Shown: positions 8,790 through 17,747 of the stretch, one piece after another
How positions within the stretch are numbered: position 1 is the stretch's first letter
Layout: each line of letters opens with the position of its first letter
Source: [Clostridium] celerecrescens 18A
GTDB taxonomy: Bacteria > Bacillota > Clostridia > Lachnospirales > Lachnospiraceae
Length of the DNA stretch: 64,000 nt
NCBI RefSeq assembly: GCF_002797975.1
Contig: NZ_PGET01000001.1
Location: 248,001-312,000 of the forward strand
Direction: 5' to 3'
Program-made: the position numbers and the translations under genes
The notes under the pieces: model-generated
Database searches by the model: none
The model's input: only the letters and a program-made list of their open reading frames with translations
Told to the model about the DNA's origin: nothing

Positions 8790-10076
8790 TTATGCCTGGA
8801 AAAACGCCTCTGCCAGATGAACAAGGGCTTCCTGATCTTTCGTGCCCATGACTTCCCTTGCGGAGTGCATGGCCAGTATGGGCACGCCAGCATCGACTGT
8901 CCGCATGGTAAGAAGTGCAGAAGAAATGCTTCCCAAAGTGGAACCCCCTTTCACATCGGAGCGGTTGGAGAACTTTTTATAAGGAATATTATTTGTCCGG
9001 CAGATTCCTTCAATGACTCCTGTGCTGGAAGCGTCGGTGGCGTAGGCCTGGCTGGAGGCAAGCTTAATGGCGACTCCGTCTCCCATAAGAATCTGGTTCT
9101 TAATATCGCATTTTTCCCCGTGATTGGGGTGAATGGCATGAGCCACGTCCAGGGACAGCAAAAAGCCGCCTAACAGAACATTTAGGAACGTTTCCCTGGA
9201 ATAGCCCAGGGATAAACAGATTTTTTCAAGAATGCGTTCCATCAGGGCGGAAGCAGCTCCCTGCTTGGTATGGCTTCCGATTTCCTCATTATCGTACAGG
9301 GCGATGGCATGAATGCTGTTTTTGCATGGTCCGGTCATGATCCCGCTTAAGCAGGCCTGAACAGATGTTAAGTTATCCAGGCGGGGAGAAGAGTAGAACT
9401 CGTTTTGTAAGCCTAGGAGAGTCCCTTGCTCCCAGTTATAGATACAGATTTCATAATCCAGAATATCTTCCTTTTTCACACCAGCCTCTTTAGCCAGAGC
9501 TTCTAAGAAAAAGTCTTCCTTACTTAACTCATCCGTGATCCGGGTTATAAGGGGAAGCATGTCTATCTGTGCATTGATGGCAACTCCATCGTTGGCATCC
9601 CGGTTCATGTGGATCGCCAGGTTGGGGACCGTAAGAAGGGGGCGTGAAAAGTCCACAAAGATGGTTTCAGGCTTCATGGGAGATGTTCCGGCTACGCAGA
9701 CCTTGCCCGCCATGGATAGGGGACGGTCAAACCAGGTTCCCAGTAAAGGACCACCGTATACCTCCACGTTAAGTTTTCCATATTCCAGAGAGGTGACCTC
9801 AGGGGAGGGTTTTACCTTCAGGCATGGCCAGTCCGTATGGGAAGCCGCCAGCTTAAGGGCCGGTATTTCACCCAGATCTTCCCCAACGGTAAATGCAACC
9901 AAAGTGGAATCAAAGACGTTTATGTAGTATGACCCGCCCTGTTGTAACTTCCAGGGTTCAGCCAGGGACAGTTCTTTAAATCCTGCGGACAATAGCTGGT
10001 CTGCTGCCGCCATGATGCAGTGGTATGGAGAAACGGATGCGGCGATCAGTGTCTCTAACTGCTTGATATGATTCAT
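8790..10076 (-). CDS. M18 family aminopeptidase
   Basis: A 428-residue zinc aminopeptidase of family M18 (aspartyl aminopeptidase/ApeB group). Metal and catalytic blocks are visible: ASHTDWPCLKVKPSPE (first His ligand), a DANDG region, YDNEEIGSHTKQGA (bridging and catalytic Glu) and the C-terminal LAMHSAREVMG (last His). Start ATG at 10076 follows GAGGAAA; a longer in-frame extension to 10157 only reads the upstream leader. The enzyme is cytosolic and removes N-terminal residues, commonly acidic or hydrophobic ones. The leader carries a copy of the SD-proximal hairpin described elsewhere. Confidence 0.92.
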   Translation of the reverse strand: MNHIKQLETLIAASVSPYHCIMAAADQLLSAGFKELSLAEPWKLQQGGSYYINVFDSTLVAFTVGEDLGEIPALKLAASHTDWPCLKVKPSPEVTSLEYGKLNVEVYGGPLLGTWFDRPLSMAGKVCVAGTSPMKPETIFVDFSRPLLTVPNLAIHMNRDANDGVAINAQIDMLPLITRITDELSKEDFFLEALAKEAGVKKEDILDYEICIYNWEQGTLLGLQNEFYSSPRLDNLTSVQACLSGIMTGPCKNSIHAIALYDNEEIGSHTKQGAASALMERILEKICLSLGYSRETFLNVLLGGFLLSLDVAHAIHPNHGEKCDIKNQILMGDGVAIKLASSQAYATDASSTGVIEGICRTNNIPYKKFSNRSDVKGGSTLGSISSALLTMRTVDAGVPILAMHSAREVMGTKDQEALVHLAEAFFQA

Positions 10077-10202
10077 ATAATTTCCTCTTTTCCGCCTGTG
10101 TTTTCGGGCATGGTGCTGTTTTGCACTGCTCATTGCTTTCGTGAATAAGTATACCACATAAAAAAACCGTTTGGAATAGCGAAGATCGTTGGAATTCCTG
10201 CG

Positions 10203-10232
10203 TTGACAGTCTGGGAGGATCCGGTGTATAGT
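10203..10232 (+). promoter_or_regulatory. Promoter of the DUF5721 gene
   Basis: TTGACA (10203-10208), an 18-base spacer and TATAGT (10227-10232), placing the start about 30 bases before ATG 10269. Confidence 0.7.
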
Positions 10233-10268
10233 AAACGGATAGAGATTATAAAATGGGGAGAAATTGCC

Positions 10269-10766
10269 ATGATCGCACTGAAAATTGAGGACCTCAAGCT
10301 CTTTACCTCCAAGCTGTTCGTAGGGGAAGTGTTTGACCAGTTCCTTGCTAAAGAAGCTGTTATTGTTACTTTTAATACATTTACCATCGATGGAAATATC
10401 CGTTCCACTTATTACTCCAAAGAGGAACTGGAGGAAATGAATACGGGACAGCTTTCTACCTGGGCTATGATGAAGCCTTTTTGTTTTTCATTAATTAAAG
10501 GAAAAAGACTTCCTGTCAGTTTCCGGATCATCCTGCAGATGTCAAAGGAAGGTACCGAGCGCTTTCTTGCCTCCCGCCAGATTGCCTTTACTCCTGATCA
10601 GGTGAAGGGGCTGTACCTCAATATCCGCTATGAGGAAGATAAGCTTTCCTGTGTAACAGGAACCTCGGTTTCTGTCTTTACCCTTGATAAGACCCTGGAT
10701 GAGGAATGGGATCAGGCGTTTAAAGGGTTTTTAAAACAAAATGAGATTCCGTTTCTGGAAGAATAA
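10269..10766 (+). CDS. DUF5721 family protein
   Basis: A 165-residue soluble protein without signal peptide or membrane segment, resembling the DUF5721 family found mainly in Lachnospiraceae. It begins MIALKIEDLKLFTSKL and contains a beta-rich middle with FTIDGNIRSTYY. No catalytic motif is apparent. ATG 10269 has GGGGAG ten bases upstream; an ATG-less extension to 10203 overlaps the promoter. Single-gene unit before htpG. Function unknown. Confidence 0.75.
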   Translation: MIALKIEDLKLFTSKLFVGEVFDQFLAKEAVIVTFNTFTIDGNIRSTYYSKEELEEMNTGQLSTWAMMKPFCFSLIKGKRLPVSFRIILQMSKEGTERFLASRQIAFTPDQVKGLYLNIRYEEDKLSCVTGTSVSVFTLDKTLDEEWDQAFKGFLKQNEIPFLEE

Positions 10767-10771
10767 AATTA

Positions 10772-10798
10772 TTAGCACTCAGTTTAATTGAGTGCTGA
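10772..10798 (+). promoter_or_regulatory. CIRCE operator (HrcA site) before htpG
   Basis: TTAGCACTC (10772-10780), nine bases, GAGTGCTGA (10790-10798), matching the CIRCE consensus in all but one position. HrcA is the known repressor. It sits seven bases before the htpG -35. The same inverted repeat followed by ATTTTC could also act as terminator of the DUF5721 gene. Confidence 0.9.
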
Positions 10799-10805
10799 TT
10801 TTCTA

Positions 10806-10834
10806 TTGACATTTCCATAACAGCGTATTAAAAT
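10806..10834 (+). promoter_or_regulatory. htpG promoter
   Basis: TTGACA (10806-10811), 17 bases, TAAAAT (10829-10834), directly downstream of the CIRCE element; leaves a leader of about 90 bases. Confidence 0.8.
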
Positions 10835-10930
10835 ATTCTTTGCAGGTATGATCCATAAGTTTACAAATTTGTGAAAATTCCATGGAAACATGGAACTGAA
10901 ATAGAAAAAAAGAGTAAGGAGTGTTTTAAT

Positions 10931-12934
10931 ATGGCAAAGACAGGAAGTTTAACAATTAACAGCGAGAATATTTTTCCGATTATCAAGAAATGGCTGTATT
11001 CCGACCATGATATTTTCTACCGCGAGCTTGTTTCCAATGGCTGCGATGCTATTACAAAGCTTAAGAAGCTGGAAATCATGGGAGAATGGCAGAAGCCGGA
11101 GGATCTGGATTTTAAGATCGAGATCATTACCGATTCCAATGAAAAGTCCATTACCTTTAAGGACAACGGCCTTGGAATGACCATGGAGGAAGTTGATGAG
11201 TACATCAACCAGATCGCTTTCTCAGGTGCCCAGGATTTCCTTGAAAAGTATAAGGACAAGGCCAATGAAGATCAGATCATCGGTCACTTCGGACTTGGTT
11301 TTTATTCCGCATTCATGGTAGCTGACAGGGTTACGATTGATACCTTATCCTATAAGGAAGGCGCTTCAGCGGTTCACTGGGAGTCTGACGGCGGTACGGA
11401 ATATGAGATGGAAGAAGGGGACAAGGCGGATTTCGGTACTACCATTAAGCTGTACCTCAATGAAGAAAGCCTGGAATTCTGCAACGAGTACCGCGCAAAA
11501 GAGGTTCTTGATAAATACTGTTCCTTTATGCCGGTGGCAATCTATTTATCCAGTTCATCTTCAGAGCCTCAGTATGAGACCATTGAAAAGGATGAACTGA
11601 CCGATAAGGATACTGTGATCGAAACCATCCTCGAGGAAGCAAAGACAGAGGAAAAAGAGAACGAAAACGGTGAGAAAGAAGTCGTAGAGGTATCTCCTGC
11701 CAAAGAAAAATATAAGATTAAAAAGCGTCCGGTACCTGTCAATGATATCAATCCCCTGTGGAACAAGCATCCAAACGACTGCACAGAGGAGGAGTATAAG
11801 TCCTTCTACCGCAAGGTATTCAATGACTACAAGGAACCTTTATTCTGGATTCACTTAAATATGGATTATCCTTTTAACTTAAAAGGAATCCTTTACTTCC
11901 CCAAGCTGAATTTAAATTATGACAGCCTGGAGGGAACCATTAAGCTGTATAACAGCCAGGTATTTATTGCTGACAATATCAAGGAAGTTATTCCGGAATT
12001 CCTGATGCTGTTAAAGGGAGTGATCGATTGCCCGGATCTGCCGCTTAACGTATCCAGAAGCGCTCTTCAAAACGATGGTTTTGTGAAGAAGATTTCTGAC
12101 TACATCACAAAGAAGGTTGCGGATAAATTAACCGGTATGTTTAAGACAGACCGTGAAAATTATGAAAAATACTGGGATGACATCAATCCATTTATTAAAT
12201 TCGGCTGTTTGAAAGACGAAAAGTTTGCGGAGAAGATCAATGATTCCCTCCTGTTTAAGAATCTGGACGGTAAATTTTTAACTCTTTCCGATTGTCTGGA
12301 GGCGAATAAAGAGAAGCATGAAAACAGCGTATTCTATATCTCCGATGAAAAAGAGCAGAGCCAGTACATCAACATGTTTAAAGAGGCAGGCATAGATGCG
12401 GTTTATTTAACCCATAATATTGACAGCCCGTTTGTAGGCTATCTGGAACAGAAGAATGAGAATGTTAAGTTCTTATGCATTAATTCTGACTTATCCGACA
12501 TCTTCAAGGAAGAGGTAAAGGAAGAAGATAAGGAAGCCATGAAGGCAGATGCAGAGACTCTGACCGAGCTGTTCCGCAAAGCATTGAATAAAGAACATCT
12601 GGAAGTAAAGGTGGAGAAGTTAAAGAACGGAAATGTATCATCCATGATTACCGTATCTGAGGAATCCCGCCGCATGCAGGAAATGATGAAGATGTATACC
12701 ATGCCGGGAATGGATCCTTCCATGTTTGGTGCAGGCGGTGAGACCCTGGTTCTTAACTACAACAATAAGCTGGTGCAATATATACTGGGACACAAAGACG
12801 GAACCCATACAAATTCCATCTGTGAACAGCTTTATGATCTGGCGGCTCTCAGCCATGGTTCTCTGACACCGGAGCGCATGACGAAATTTATTGCCAGAAG
12901 CAATGAACTGATGCTTGTGATGGCAGAGGAATAG
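10931..12934 (+). CDS. htpG: Molecular chaperone HtpG (Hsp90)
   Basis: A 667-residue Hsp90. The N-terminal GHKL ATPase domain shows ELVSNGCDAITK (Mg/ATP Glu-Asn-Asp), DNGLGM and the GHFGLGFYSAFMV lid block. The middle domain contains LPLNVSRSALQND with the catalytic Arg, and the C-terminal dimerisation domain ends without MEEVD, as in bacteria. A charged linker (about residues 220-280, rich in Glu/Lys) is longer than in E. coli HtpG. ATG 10931 has TAAGGAG ten bases upstream. CIRCE control implies HrcA-dependent heat induction. Confidence 0.96.
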   Translation: MAKTGSLTINSENIFPIIKKWLYSDHDIFYRELVSNGCDAITKLKKLEIMGEWQKPEDLDFKIEIITDSNEKSITFKDNGLGMTMEEVDEYINQIAFSGAQDFLEKYKDKANEDQIIGHFGLGFYSAFMVADRVTIDTLSYKEGASAVHWESDGGTEYEMEEGDKADFGTTIKLYLNEESLEFCNEYRAKEVLDKYCSFMPVAIYLSSSSSEPQYETIEKDELTDKDTVIETILEEAKTEEKENENGEKEVVEVSPAKEKYKIKKRPVPVNDINPLWNKHPNDCTEEEYKSFYRKVFNDYKEPLFWIHLNMDYPFNLKGILYFPKLNLNYDSLEGTIKLYNSQVFIADNIKEVIPEFLMLLKGVIDCPDLPLNVSRSALQNDGFVKKISDYITKKVADKLTGMFKTDRENYEKYWDDINPFIKFGCLKDEKFAEKINDSLLFKNLDGKFLTLSDCLEANKEKHENSVFYISDEKEQSQYINMFKEAGIDAVYLTHNIDSPFVGYLEQKNENVKFLCINSDLSDIFKEEVKEEDKEAMKADAETLTELFRKALNKEHLEVKVEKLKNGNVSSMITVSEESRRMQEMMKMYTMPGMDPSMFGAGGETLVLNYNNKLVQYILGHKDGTHTNSICEQLYDLAALSHGSLTPERMTKFIARSNELMLVMAEE

Positions 12935-12980
12935 AAGGCGAATCCTTGGATTTAGGGATATCTTTTTTTGCCCGATTGTG

Positions 12981-13090
12981 CTATATTAGATACAGCGATT
13001 TAAAATTGGCAGGGAAAATACCTTAGGGGGGAACCTGCCCCCGCTGTATTGGGCATGCATCTATTACCCAGATAGCACGGGCATGGAAAG
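12981..13090 (+). ncRNA. Structured 5' leader of unknown class
   Basis: An extended -10 (TGCTATATT, ending 12987) is followed by a nested structure: outer stem TACAGCG (12991-12997) with CGCTGTA (13042-13048), inner stem GGCAGG (13008-13013) with CCTGCC (13034-13039), and a GGGCATG motif at 13051-13057 repeated at about 13078 next to the SD. It could be a cis-regulatory RNA for the small membrane protein. I do not recognise a known riboswitch class. Confidence 0.45.
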
Positions 13091-13101
13091 GAGAAACTTT
13101 A

Positions 13102-13392
13102 ATGAAGGAAAAGACTATGAAGATAAGGAAGGCGATGCTGCGTCTGATGATCGCTCTTATGCTGGGCATATTCGCAGGAGCTGCACCTGGAACCGCACTG
13201 GTGTCTTACGCAGAGACAGTTGCGGCTACAGAAGCCAACCAACCGGCAGAAGGAACATCTGAGGACTTTGGAGTTACCTTTTTCATATGGTTTTTCGGGG
13301 GAATTACGCTTCTGATCCTGTTTGTTGTCGTAGTGGTCGTTTGTTCCAGCATAAGCGCAGTAGGAGTATTTGATGCGCAGGGAGAGGAATAA
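13102..13392 (+). CDS. Small exported membrane protein, function unknown
   Basis: A 96-residue protein. A basic N-terminus and hydrophobic segment (about residues 10-32) ending near SYAETV look like a signal peptide with a possible AYA-like cleavage site; a short Thr/Glu-rich linker follows; a second strongly hydrophobic helix (ITLLILFVVVVVVCSS) lies near residues 70-88, with an acidic tail. ATG 13102 or 13117 are both possible; GGAAAGGAG precedes 13102. It is monocistronic behind a structured leader. No family recognised. Confidence 0.65.
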   Translation: MKEKTMKIRKAMLRLMIALMLGIFAGAAPGTALVSYAETVAATEANQPAEGTSEDFGVTFFIWFFGGITLLILFVVVVVVCSSISAVGVFDAQGEE

Positions 13393-13521
13393 TATCTGAT
13401 GGTAAGATAAGGACTTGTACCTTGGAAGTTTCCCGGTATAAGTCTTTTTTTATGAAAAAAATTATTTTTTGCATCGTTAAGGTTCATTCTCATAGCAGCC
13501 GGATCATGTAAAATTATTCTA

Positions 13522-13550
13522 TTGACATCTGAGTCTGGTTTCTCTATAAT
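13522..13550 (+). promoter_or_regulatory. degV promoter
   Basis: Perfect TTGACA (13522-13527), 17-base spacer, perfect TATAAT (13545-13550). Confidence 0.85.
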
Positions 13551-13603
13551 ATATGGTAATGAATACTACATGATAAGTTTTCGCCAGGAGGAAGGATAGA
13601 GAT

Positions 13604-14446
13604 ATGAGCTATAAAATCATTGGGGACAGCTGCCTGGATCTCACGGCAGATTTAAAGAAAGATCCTCACTTTCAGATAATTCCCCTTACTTTGCAAGTGG
13701 GAAATACTCACGTAATCGATGACGAGACCTTTGACCAGAAGCGTTTTTTAGAGTTGGTAAAAAGCAGCAGCGAGTGTCCTAAAACAGCATGTCCGTCACC
13801 GGAGCTTTATAAAGAAGCCTTTGAATGCGATGTGGACCAGATTTTTGTTATCACTCTGTCCGAGCATCTAAGCGGCAGCTATAACAGCGCGGTTCTGGGA
13901 AAAAGGCTATATGAAGAAGAACATGGGAATGACGGGAAAAAGATTGCTGTGCTAGGCTCAGACTCTGCCTCTTCCGGACAGTTAAATATCGCTCTTTACG
14001 TTCAGTCCCTTTGCCAGGCATCTCTGCCCTTTGAAGAAATTGAAGAAAAGGCAAGAGTCTTTATCAAGAATATGAAGACCTATTTTGTTTTGGAAAGTCT
14101 GGATACTTTAAGAAAAAATGGACGTCTTACCGGTCTTCAGGCATTTTTTGCCACAGCCTTAAACATTAAGCCGGTTATGGGTGCTAATTCAGGCGTAATC
14201 ATTAAGCTGGACCAGGCGAGAGGAATCAATAAAGCGCTGACCCGCATGGTGGAGATTGCCCTTAAGGACGGAGGAGATACCAGAGATAAGGTTCTCGCGA
14301 TTGCTCATTGCAATAATCCGGAGCGGGCGGAGCATGTAAAACAGGAGATGCTTAAGAAGGCTGTATTTAAGGATGTGCTCATTGTTGAAACAGCGGGAGT
14401 TGCTACGGTATATGCCAATGACGGCGGAATCATTATGACGCTATAA
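13604..14446 (+). CDS. DegV family fatty-acid-binding protein
   Basis: A 280-residue DegV protein. It starts YKIIGDSCLDL (the DegV N-terminal sheet), has TACPSPELY and ITLSEHLSGSYNSA, the fatty-acid-head binding blocks, and the DTLRKNGRLTG segment in the second domain. Known members (FakB) present fatty acids to the kinase FakA; no FakA is nearby, so the partner lies elsewhere if this works as FakB. SD CAGGAGGAAGG precedes ATG 13604. Soluble, monocistronic. Confidence 0.92.
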   Translation: MSYKIIGDSCLDLTADLKKDPHFQIIPLTLQVGNTHVIDDETFDQKRFLELVKSSSECPKTACPSPELYKEAFECDVDQIFVITLSEHLSGSYNSAVLGKRLYEEEHGNDGKKIAVLGSDSASSGQLNIALYVQSLCQASLPFEEIEEKARVFIKNMKTYFVLESLDTLRKNGRLTGLQAFFATALNIKPVMGANSGVIIKLDQARGINKALTRMVEIALKDGGDTRDKVLAIAHCNNPERAEHVKQEMLKKAVFKDVLIVETAGVATVYANDGGIIMTL

Positions 14447-14464
14447 AGTGTGTATGATAAATGC

Positions 14465-14493
14465 TTTACAAGTTTGGAAAAATATGTTAAAAT
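14465..14493 (+). promoter_or_regulatory. Promoter of the GH1 gene leader
   Basis: TTTACA (14465-14470), 17 bases, TAAAAT (14488-14493); the transcript would begin near 14500, before the RAT element. Confidence 0.7.
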
Positions 14494-14517
14494 GCTCACA
14501 AATAGAGAGTTTGACTA

Positions 14518-14552
14518 GGTGTAACTGTAATTAATCATGCAGGCATAACTGG
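14518..14552 (+). promoter_or_regulatory. RAT antiterminator (BglG/LicT-type)
   Basis: GGTGTAACTG (14518-14527) and GCAGGCATAACTGG (14539-14552) resemble the two halves of ribonucleic antiterminator elements (GG..TGTTACTG and GCAGGCAAAACC). The 3' half overlaps the first arm of the following terminator, the known arrangement in which antiterminator binding blocks termination. Confidence 0.72.
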
Positions 14553-14601
14553 TTATATTTATACTTTTGCTCAGGCAAGGCGTAAATATGACCAGTTTTT
14601 T
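14547..14601 (+). terminator. Leader terminator upstream of the GH1 gene
   Basis: A 15-bp stem (14547-14561 with 14583-14597, one G-U pair) and a loop containing a small hairpin, followed by TTTTTTATTT. Lies between promoter and gene, so it acts as an attenuator. Confidence 0.85.
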
Positions 14602-14725
14602 ATTTAGGGAAATCTGGAATACAGCATTCAATCGGATATTCAATCCGCTTCGCTGCCTGATGAGGTTAAAAGACAGTACGTTTTTTGAGAGGCCGAAAGA
14701 CAGCCTTTTAAAAGCTGTATTATAA

Positions 14726-16180
<1,455 letters not shown>

Positions 16181-16207
16181 TAGCGAAATAGCATTTGGGG
16201 AGAAAGG

Positions 16208-16252
16208 AAAGCATCTTTTGGGATCGGACAGATCCGGAAAGGTGCTTTTTTT
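16208..16252 (+). terminator. Terminator after the GH1 gene
   Basis: AAAGCATCTTTT pairs with AAAGGTGCTTT, with an inner GGATC/GATCC stem, then TTTTTTT. Confidence 0.9.
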
Positions 16253-16290
16253 GATGGATTTCATTTAATTAAAAGAAAAATATATTTTTA

Positions 16291-16319
16291 TTGAAAATAG
16301 CAGGAGTAAAAGATATAAT
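16291..16319 (+). promoter_or_regulatory. Promoter of the GntR/LacI-type regulator
   Basis: TTGAAA (16291-16296), 17 bases, TATAAT (16314-16319). An AAAAATATATTTTTA tract (16276-16290) just upstream resembles one arm of the operator of the following operon, suggesting autoregulation. Confidence 0.7.
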
Positions 16320-16349
16320 ATATAAAAATGTTAAAGTTTGAGGGGCCCG

Positions 16350-17450
16350 ATGGAAAAAGAACAATTTTTATATAAAAAGATTTATCTGGATTTAAAAAAT
16401 AAGATCCTTGCAGGAGAGCTGGAGGAAGGAACATGTCTGCCCCAGACAGGAGATTTGGCGGCTGCGTATGGAGTGAGTACCATAACCATTACCAATGCCT
16501 TAAATGCCCTGAAAGGGGATGGCTACTTAAACCGGATCAAGGGGAAAGGAAGCTTTATACAGCTTCCGGTAAAGAGTACAGGGACTACAATAAGCGGCTT
16601 TGATGCTGCAGCGGAACCATATGTGAGCCCGGACCGGGATAAGATGCTGGGCCTGGTTCTGGAGCATGTATCCTCCTGCTTTGGGCTTGACATGATGTAT
16701 GCAATGGATGCCATGGCGGCTGAGGCCGGTTATAAGCTCTGCGTCCGCTTTTCTTACGGAGAGAGGGAGAAAGAAACAGAGGAAATTGAGTTTCTAAAGG
16801 AGCTTGGCGTCAGTGGGATCATCGTCATGCCCTGTCATGGAATTTATTATAATACGGCAATTTTAAAGCTTGTGGTTGAAGAATTTCCTATGATACTGAT
16901 CGATAAGAAAATGGAGGGGATCCCGGTTCCATCCGTAAGAACAGACAACCATCTTGCTATGAAAGAGCTGGTGGATTATCTGGTTCATAAAGGAAATAAA
17001 AAGATCGGCTTCATTACATTTTCAGAAAACGGCACTTCTTCCATTAAGGACAGAAGAAAGGGATTCCGTGAGGCCATAAAGGCTGCAGGGGTTGAGAATA
17101 TGGAGGAATGCTGTCTGGAAGGGGCTGAAAAAATAAATATTTATTCAGATGATATTGATATAGGCCTCAGTGAGAAGATTGAACAGTATCTCGATGATAA
17201 TAAGGACTTAGATGCGGTAATCTGCGCCGAATATGGAATTGCCAGATGGCTTGGAAAATGGAAGGGAATTACCGTATGCTGCATTGACGAAGATTATTTA
17301 TCTCCCGGAGGTCCTCATTTCACCCATATAAAGCAGAATGAAAAGAAAATTGCCTTTGAAGCCATCAGGATCCTGTTAAAACAGATAGAAAAAGATCCGT
17401 CCTACAGCCAGATGGATCGTCTGGTACCTGGAATATTTTGCGAGTACTAA
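16350..17450 (+). CDS. GntR-HTH/LacI-type sugar-binding transcriptional regulator
   Basis: A 366-residue regulator. N-terminal GntR winged helix (about residues 1-70, with LPQTGDLAAAYGVSTITITNALNAL as recognition region, quoted here only as a landmark) joined to a periplasmic-binding-protein-like LacI/GalR effector domain (KMLGLVLEHVSS, IDKKMEGIPVPSV, GNKKIGFITF). This is the AraR-type architecture, usually a sugar-responsive repressor. ATG 16350 follows GAGGGG. It stands directly before the ABC/PHP/GH38-like operon, and an AT-rich palindrome in that operon's promoter region is its likely site. Confidence 0.9.
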   Translation: MEKEQFLYKKIYLDLKNKILAGELEEGTCLPQTGDLAAAYGVSTITITNALNALKGDGYLNRIKGKGSFIQLPVKSTGTTISGFDAAAEPYVSPDRDKMLGLVLEHVSSCFGLDMMYAMDAMAAEAGYKLCVRFSYGEREKETEEIEFLKELGVSGIIVMPCHGIYYNTAILKLVVEEFPMILIDKKMEGIPVPSVRTDNHLAMKELVDYLVHKGNKKIGFITFSENGTSSIKDRRKGFREAIKAAGVENMEECCLEGAEKINIYSDDIDIGLSEKIEQYLDDNKDLDAVICAEYGIARWLGKWKGITVCCIDEDYLSPGGPHFTHIKQNEKKIAFEAIRILLKQIEKDPSYSQMDRLVPGIFCEY

Positions 17451-17480
17451 AATATATATTTTGCTCCTGCAATAATTAGA

Positions 17481-17519
17481 GCACAGAACAATGATTATAA
17501 TTGTTCTGTGCTTTTTTTT
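17481..17519 (+). terminator. Terminator after the regulator
   Basis: Perfect stem GCACAGAACAAT/ATTGTTCTGTGC with a 7-base loop and eight T residues. Confidence 0.95.
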
Positions 17520-17591
17520 GGGGCTATTGTAAATATTGTATAAAAAATATTTTTTCTATATGTATTTTAGTAACAAAATACCAATAGACAG

Positions 17592-17620
17592 TTGAAAGTA
17601 AAAGCGTGATATGGTATTAT
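17592..17620 (+). promoter_or_regulatory. Promoter of the ABC/PHP/GH38-like operon
   Basis: TTGAAA (17592-17597), 17 bases, TATTAT (17615-17620). The start site would fall at about 17627, immediately before the palindromic operator. Confidence 0.72.
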
Positions 17621-17631
17621 AAATAAATAAA

Positions 17632-17657
17632 ACATATATTTTAGTTAAAATATATGT
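17632..17657 (+). promoter_or_regulatory. Perfect palindromic operator
   Basis: ACATATATTTTA (17632-17643), GT, TAAAATATATGT (17646-17657): a perfect 12-bp-arm inverted repeat located at about +5 to +30 of the operon promoter. An AAAATATATATTTT tract also follows the regulator's stop (about 17449). Inferred site of the adjacent GntR/LacI-type regulator. Confidence 0.75.
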
Positions 17658-17678
17658 AAAAGTTGCGTAAATATAGTT

Positions 17679-17714
17679 TACAAAATCAAAAATATAATAT
17701 ACTATGATTTTGTA
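17679..17714 (+). repeat. Second inverted repeat in the operon leader
   Basis: TACAAAATCA (17679-17688) and TGATTTTGTA (17705-17714) are perfect reverse complements separated by 16 AT-rich bases, shortly before the SD. It may be a second protein site or a leader hairpin. Confidence 0.5.
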
Positions 17715-17747
17715 GTCCCAAAGAGCGTTGGATTGAAAGGAGAAAAA

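Noticed and set aside
8769..9927. Plus-strand frames opposite the M18 aminopeptidase
   Set aside because: They are antisense to a well-supported enzyme with all its motifs; no SD or family likeness.
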